Shown here: piece by piece, positions 24,952 through 26,343 of the stretch | How positions within the stretch are numbered: the first letter of the stretch is position 1 | Layout: every line of letters begins with the position of its first letter | From: Isotricha intestinalis | Taxonomy: Eukaryota > Ciliophora > Litostomatea > Vestibuliferida > Isotrichidae | Direction: 5' to 3' | Assembly (NCBI GenBank): GCA_023807065.1 | Contig: JAJJLU010003871.1 | Span: 1 to 26,343 of the forward strand | DNA: 26,343 bases | Made by a program: the position numbers and the translations under genes | Notes under the pieces: generated by a model | What the model was told of the DNA's origin: nothing | The model's database searches: none | Seen by the model: the letters and a program-made list of their open reading frames with translations, nothing else

Positions 24952-25844
24952 TTAATCATAATTAAACATTTCACTAAATTTTTGCATAAGAGCAACAATT
25001 CCAATATTTTCTTTAACAGAAATATACATATTAATTAATTTATTTTTATCACAAAAATTTTGAACCTCATTTTCATTAATATTTTCTTTTAAATCTTTTT
25101 TATTTCCAATAAAAAAAATAACATTTTTATCATTATTTAATTTATCTTGAATTAATTGCATAGCATTAATAAAAGATTTATTGTCAGTGACATCATAAAT
25201 TACAAAATAACAATCAATTTCTTCATTAAAATCATTATTTAAATCATTAGTAACAATAAATTTTAATATAAATTCTTTTTGTCTGTGATTTAACATAAAT
25301 TTTTTTTCTTTAATTTCATCTTGAAAACTAGGAATATAAAATTCATCAAATTTATCTTCACAAAATCTTAATAAAAATGAAGTTTTTCCAGATTCATTAG
25401 GACCACAAATTATAATTGTTTTATTTGATTTTGGTTTTTTTCTAAAAATTTTTTTATTTGGAATAATTATTTTATCTTTATTTTCTAATTTTTCTTCTTT
25501 TTCATTTTTATTATTTTCTTCAAGATTCTTTATTTTTGTTTTTTCTTTTGTATCAGAAATTATTCCTGTTGATTGAGCAGATTTTTTTATTGATTGATTT
25601 TCTGTTATTATAATCTTTTTTTTCTTCATTGAAGTTTTTTCTGATTCTTCTTTTTGTTTATTTAAATTTTCTTTTTGTTCTCCATTTTTATTATCATTTA
25701 ATTTTTTATCTTCAAAAGATTTTATTTTTTCTTTATTTTGATTATTTTTTATATTTTCATTTTCACTTAATTCATTTATATTTATATTTGAAAACTTTCT
25801 TTTCCTTGATTATTTGTACAAATACATATTGCTGAATTACCCAT
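24952..25844 (-). CDS. Atypical Ras/Rab-like small GTPase with acylation-type N-terminus and an unresolved frame break
   Basis: The core frame runs from ATG 25629 to TAA at 24952 (225 residues). It has a P-loop GPNESGKT (76-83), a GNKKD guanine-specificity motif (175-179) and SVKEN (204-208) at the G5 position. The DTAGQ motif is missing; IVTND stands in its place, so GTP hydrolysis is probably altered. The C-terminus (EMFNYD) has no CAAX or CC prenylation site. A Lys/Glu/Asn-rich segment precedes the G domain, and the frame stays open upstream of 25629 to about 25806. An ATG at 25844 starts MGNSAICICTNNQGKE, an N-myristoyl plus Cys-palmitoyl type sequence, but in another frame that stops after 20 codons. 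An intron with length 2 mod 3 or a one-base error would join them; no 28-32 nt GT-AG solution exists. If joined, it would resemble plant ARA6 and Plasmodium Rab5b in replacing prenylation by N-terminal acylation. Confidence 0.7.
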
Positions 25845-26343
25845 AATATTATTATTTGAAATACTATTATTTATTTTTTTTTTATTTATTCATTAAAAAA
25901 ATTTTATATTTAAATTTAGATAATTTCATTTTTTCAATTGAATAAATGTCTTTAATTTTTTTCTGTTTTTAAATTTTATACTTTTATTTCTATTGTTATA
26001 AATATAACTCTTATAAAAATATTATAATTTAGATTATTCAATTTTTTTACTAGTCTTTTTTTATATTATTTTTATTTATATAATAAATGGTTACTATTTT
26101 TATTTTTTGAGGTTTTTTCATATTTGGGGAGAATGAAAATTAATATATAAAAATTTGAGTAAAACAACAATTTAATAAAGAAACAATAAATAAGATTTTC
26201 TTTTATCTTATTTTTTATTGAATATTAATGCATAAATGTAATTTTAAAACAATAAATATCTCAAATTAAAGAATAAGAACTAAAATAAAAAATATGAAAA
26301 AAGTATAGGATAAGATTTATTAAATAATTTAAAAGCATAATGA
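25845..26343. promoter_or_regulatory. Upstream region of the GTPase gene to window edge
   Basis: About 500 bp without an open frame of note. It must carry the GTPase promoter on the minus strand. No telomere repeat, tRNA or other recognisable element is present at the edge. Confidence 0.35.

Noticed and set aside
1..26343. tRNA, rRNA, telomere or transposon genes
   Set aside because: No G/C-rich cloverleaf-like segment, telomere-type repeat, transposase motif or terminal inverted repeat was found on either strand by eye.

Overview
The window is 26 kb of extremely AT-rich nuclear DNA from a single-celled eukaryote, most likely a ciliate. The protein families are ones expanded in alveolates and ciliates: an RNF213-like giant ATPase, a CDPK7-type EF-hand/PH/kinase protein, an FHA plus RING-CH protein, a PHO80-type cyclin, membrane-anchored pepsin-like proteins, and long Asn- or Lys/Glu-rich chains. 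Two genes can be repaired with introns of only 28 and 32 nt (GTAAAA...AAAG). The reading frames end in TAA (mostly), TAG (three) and TGA (one), and glutamine is CAA, so the standard code fits. Tetrahymena, Paramecium and Ichthyophthirius, which read TAA/TAG as Gln, do not. A standard-code, very AT-rich ciliate such as a rumen litostome (Entodinium relatives) is my best guess; the genus is inference. No telomere repeat, tRNA or rRNA is visible.

Layout. 1-5077 (+) is the 3' part of an RNF213-like gene cut by the left edge. 5201-7952 (-) holds two tandem paralogues of a signal-peptide, single-span pepsin-fold protein with altered catalytic motifs. 8453-10972 (+) is a calcium-regulated kinase with the EF-EF-PH-kinase order of apicomplexan CDPK7. 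11791-13218 (+) is an unknown MGN-starting protein. 13444-13830 is a decayed protein kinase remnant. 13958-18229 (+) is a 1423-residue protein with a helical head, a huge Lys/Glu repeat and a threefold C-terminal repeat. 18774-20284 (-) is an FHA/RING-CH protein with a 32-nt intron. 20482-21354 (+) and 21489-22050 (-) are small basic proteins, the latter with a 28-nt intron. 22313-22930 (-) is an acidic protein made almost wholly of nine 22-residue repeats. 23830-24417 (+) is a PHO80-type cyclin. 24952-25844 (-) is an atypical Ras/Rab-like GTPase whose acylation-type N-terminus lies in another frame.

This is an ordinary eukaryotic gene neighbourhood, with no operon and no evident joint pathway. 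A theme does recur: three proteins (CDPK, the unknown at 11791 and the GTPase) start MGN with nearby Cys or Ser/Thr, suggesting membrane-anchored signalling. The most unusual items are the nine-repeat acidic protein, the two probably inactive aspartyl-protease-like receptors, the RNF213 relative without zinc fingers, and the acylated, non-prenylated GTPase with a frame break.
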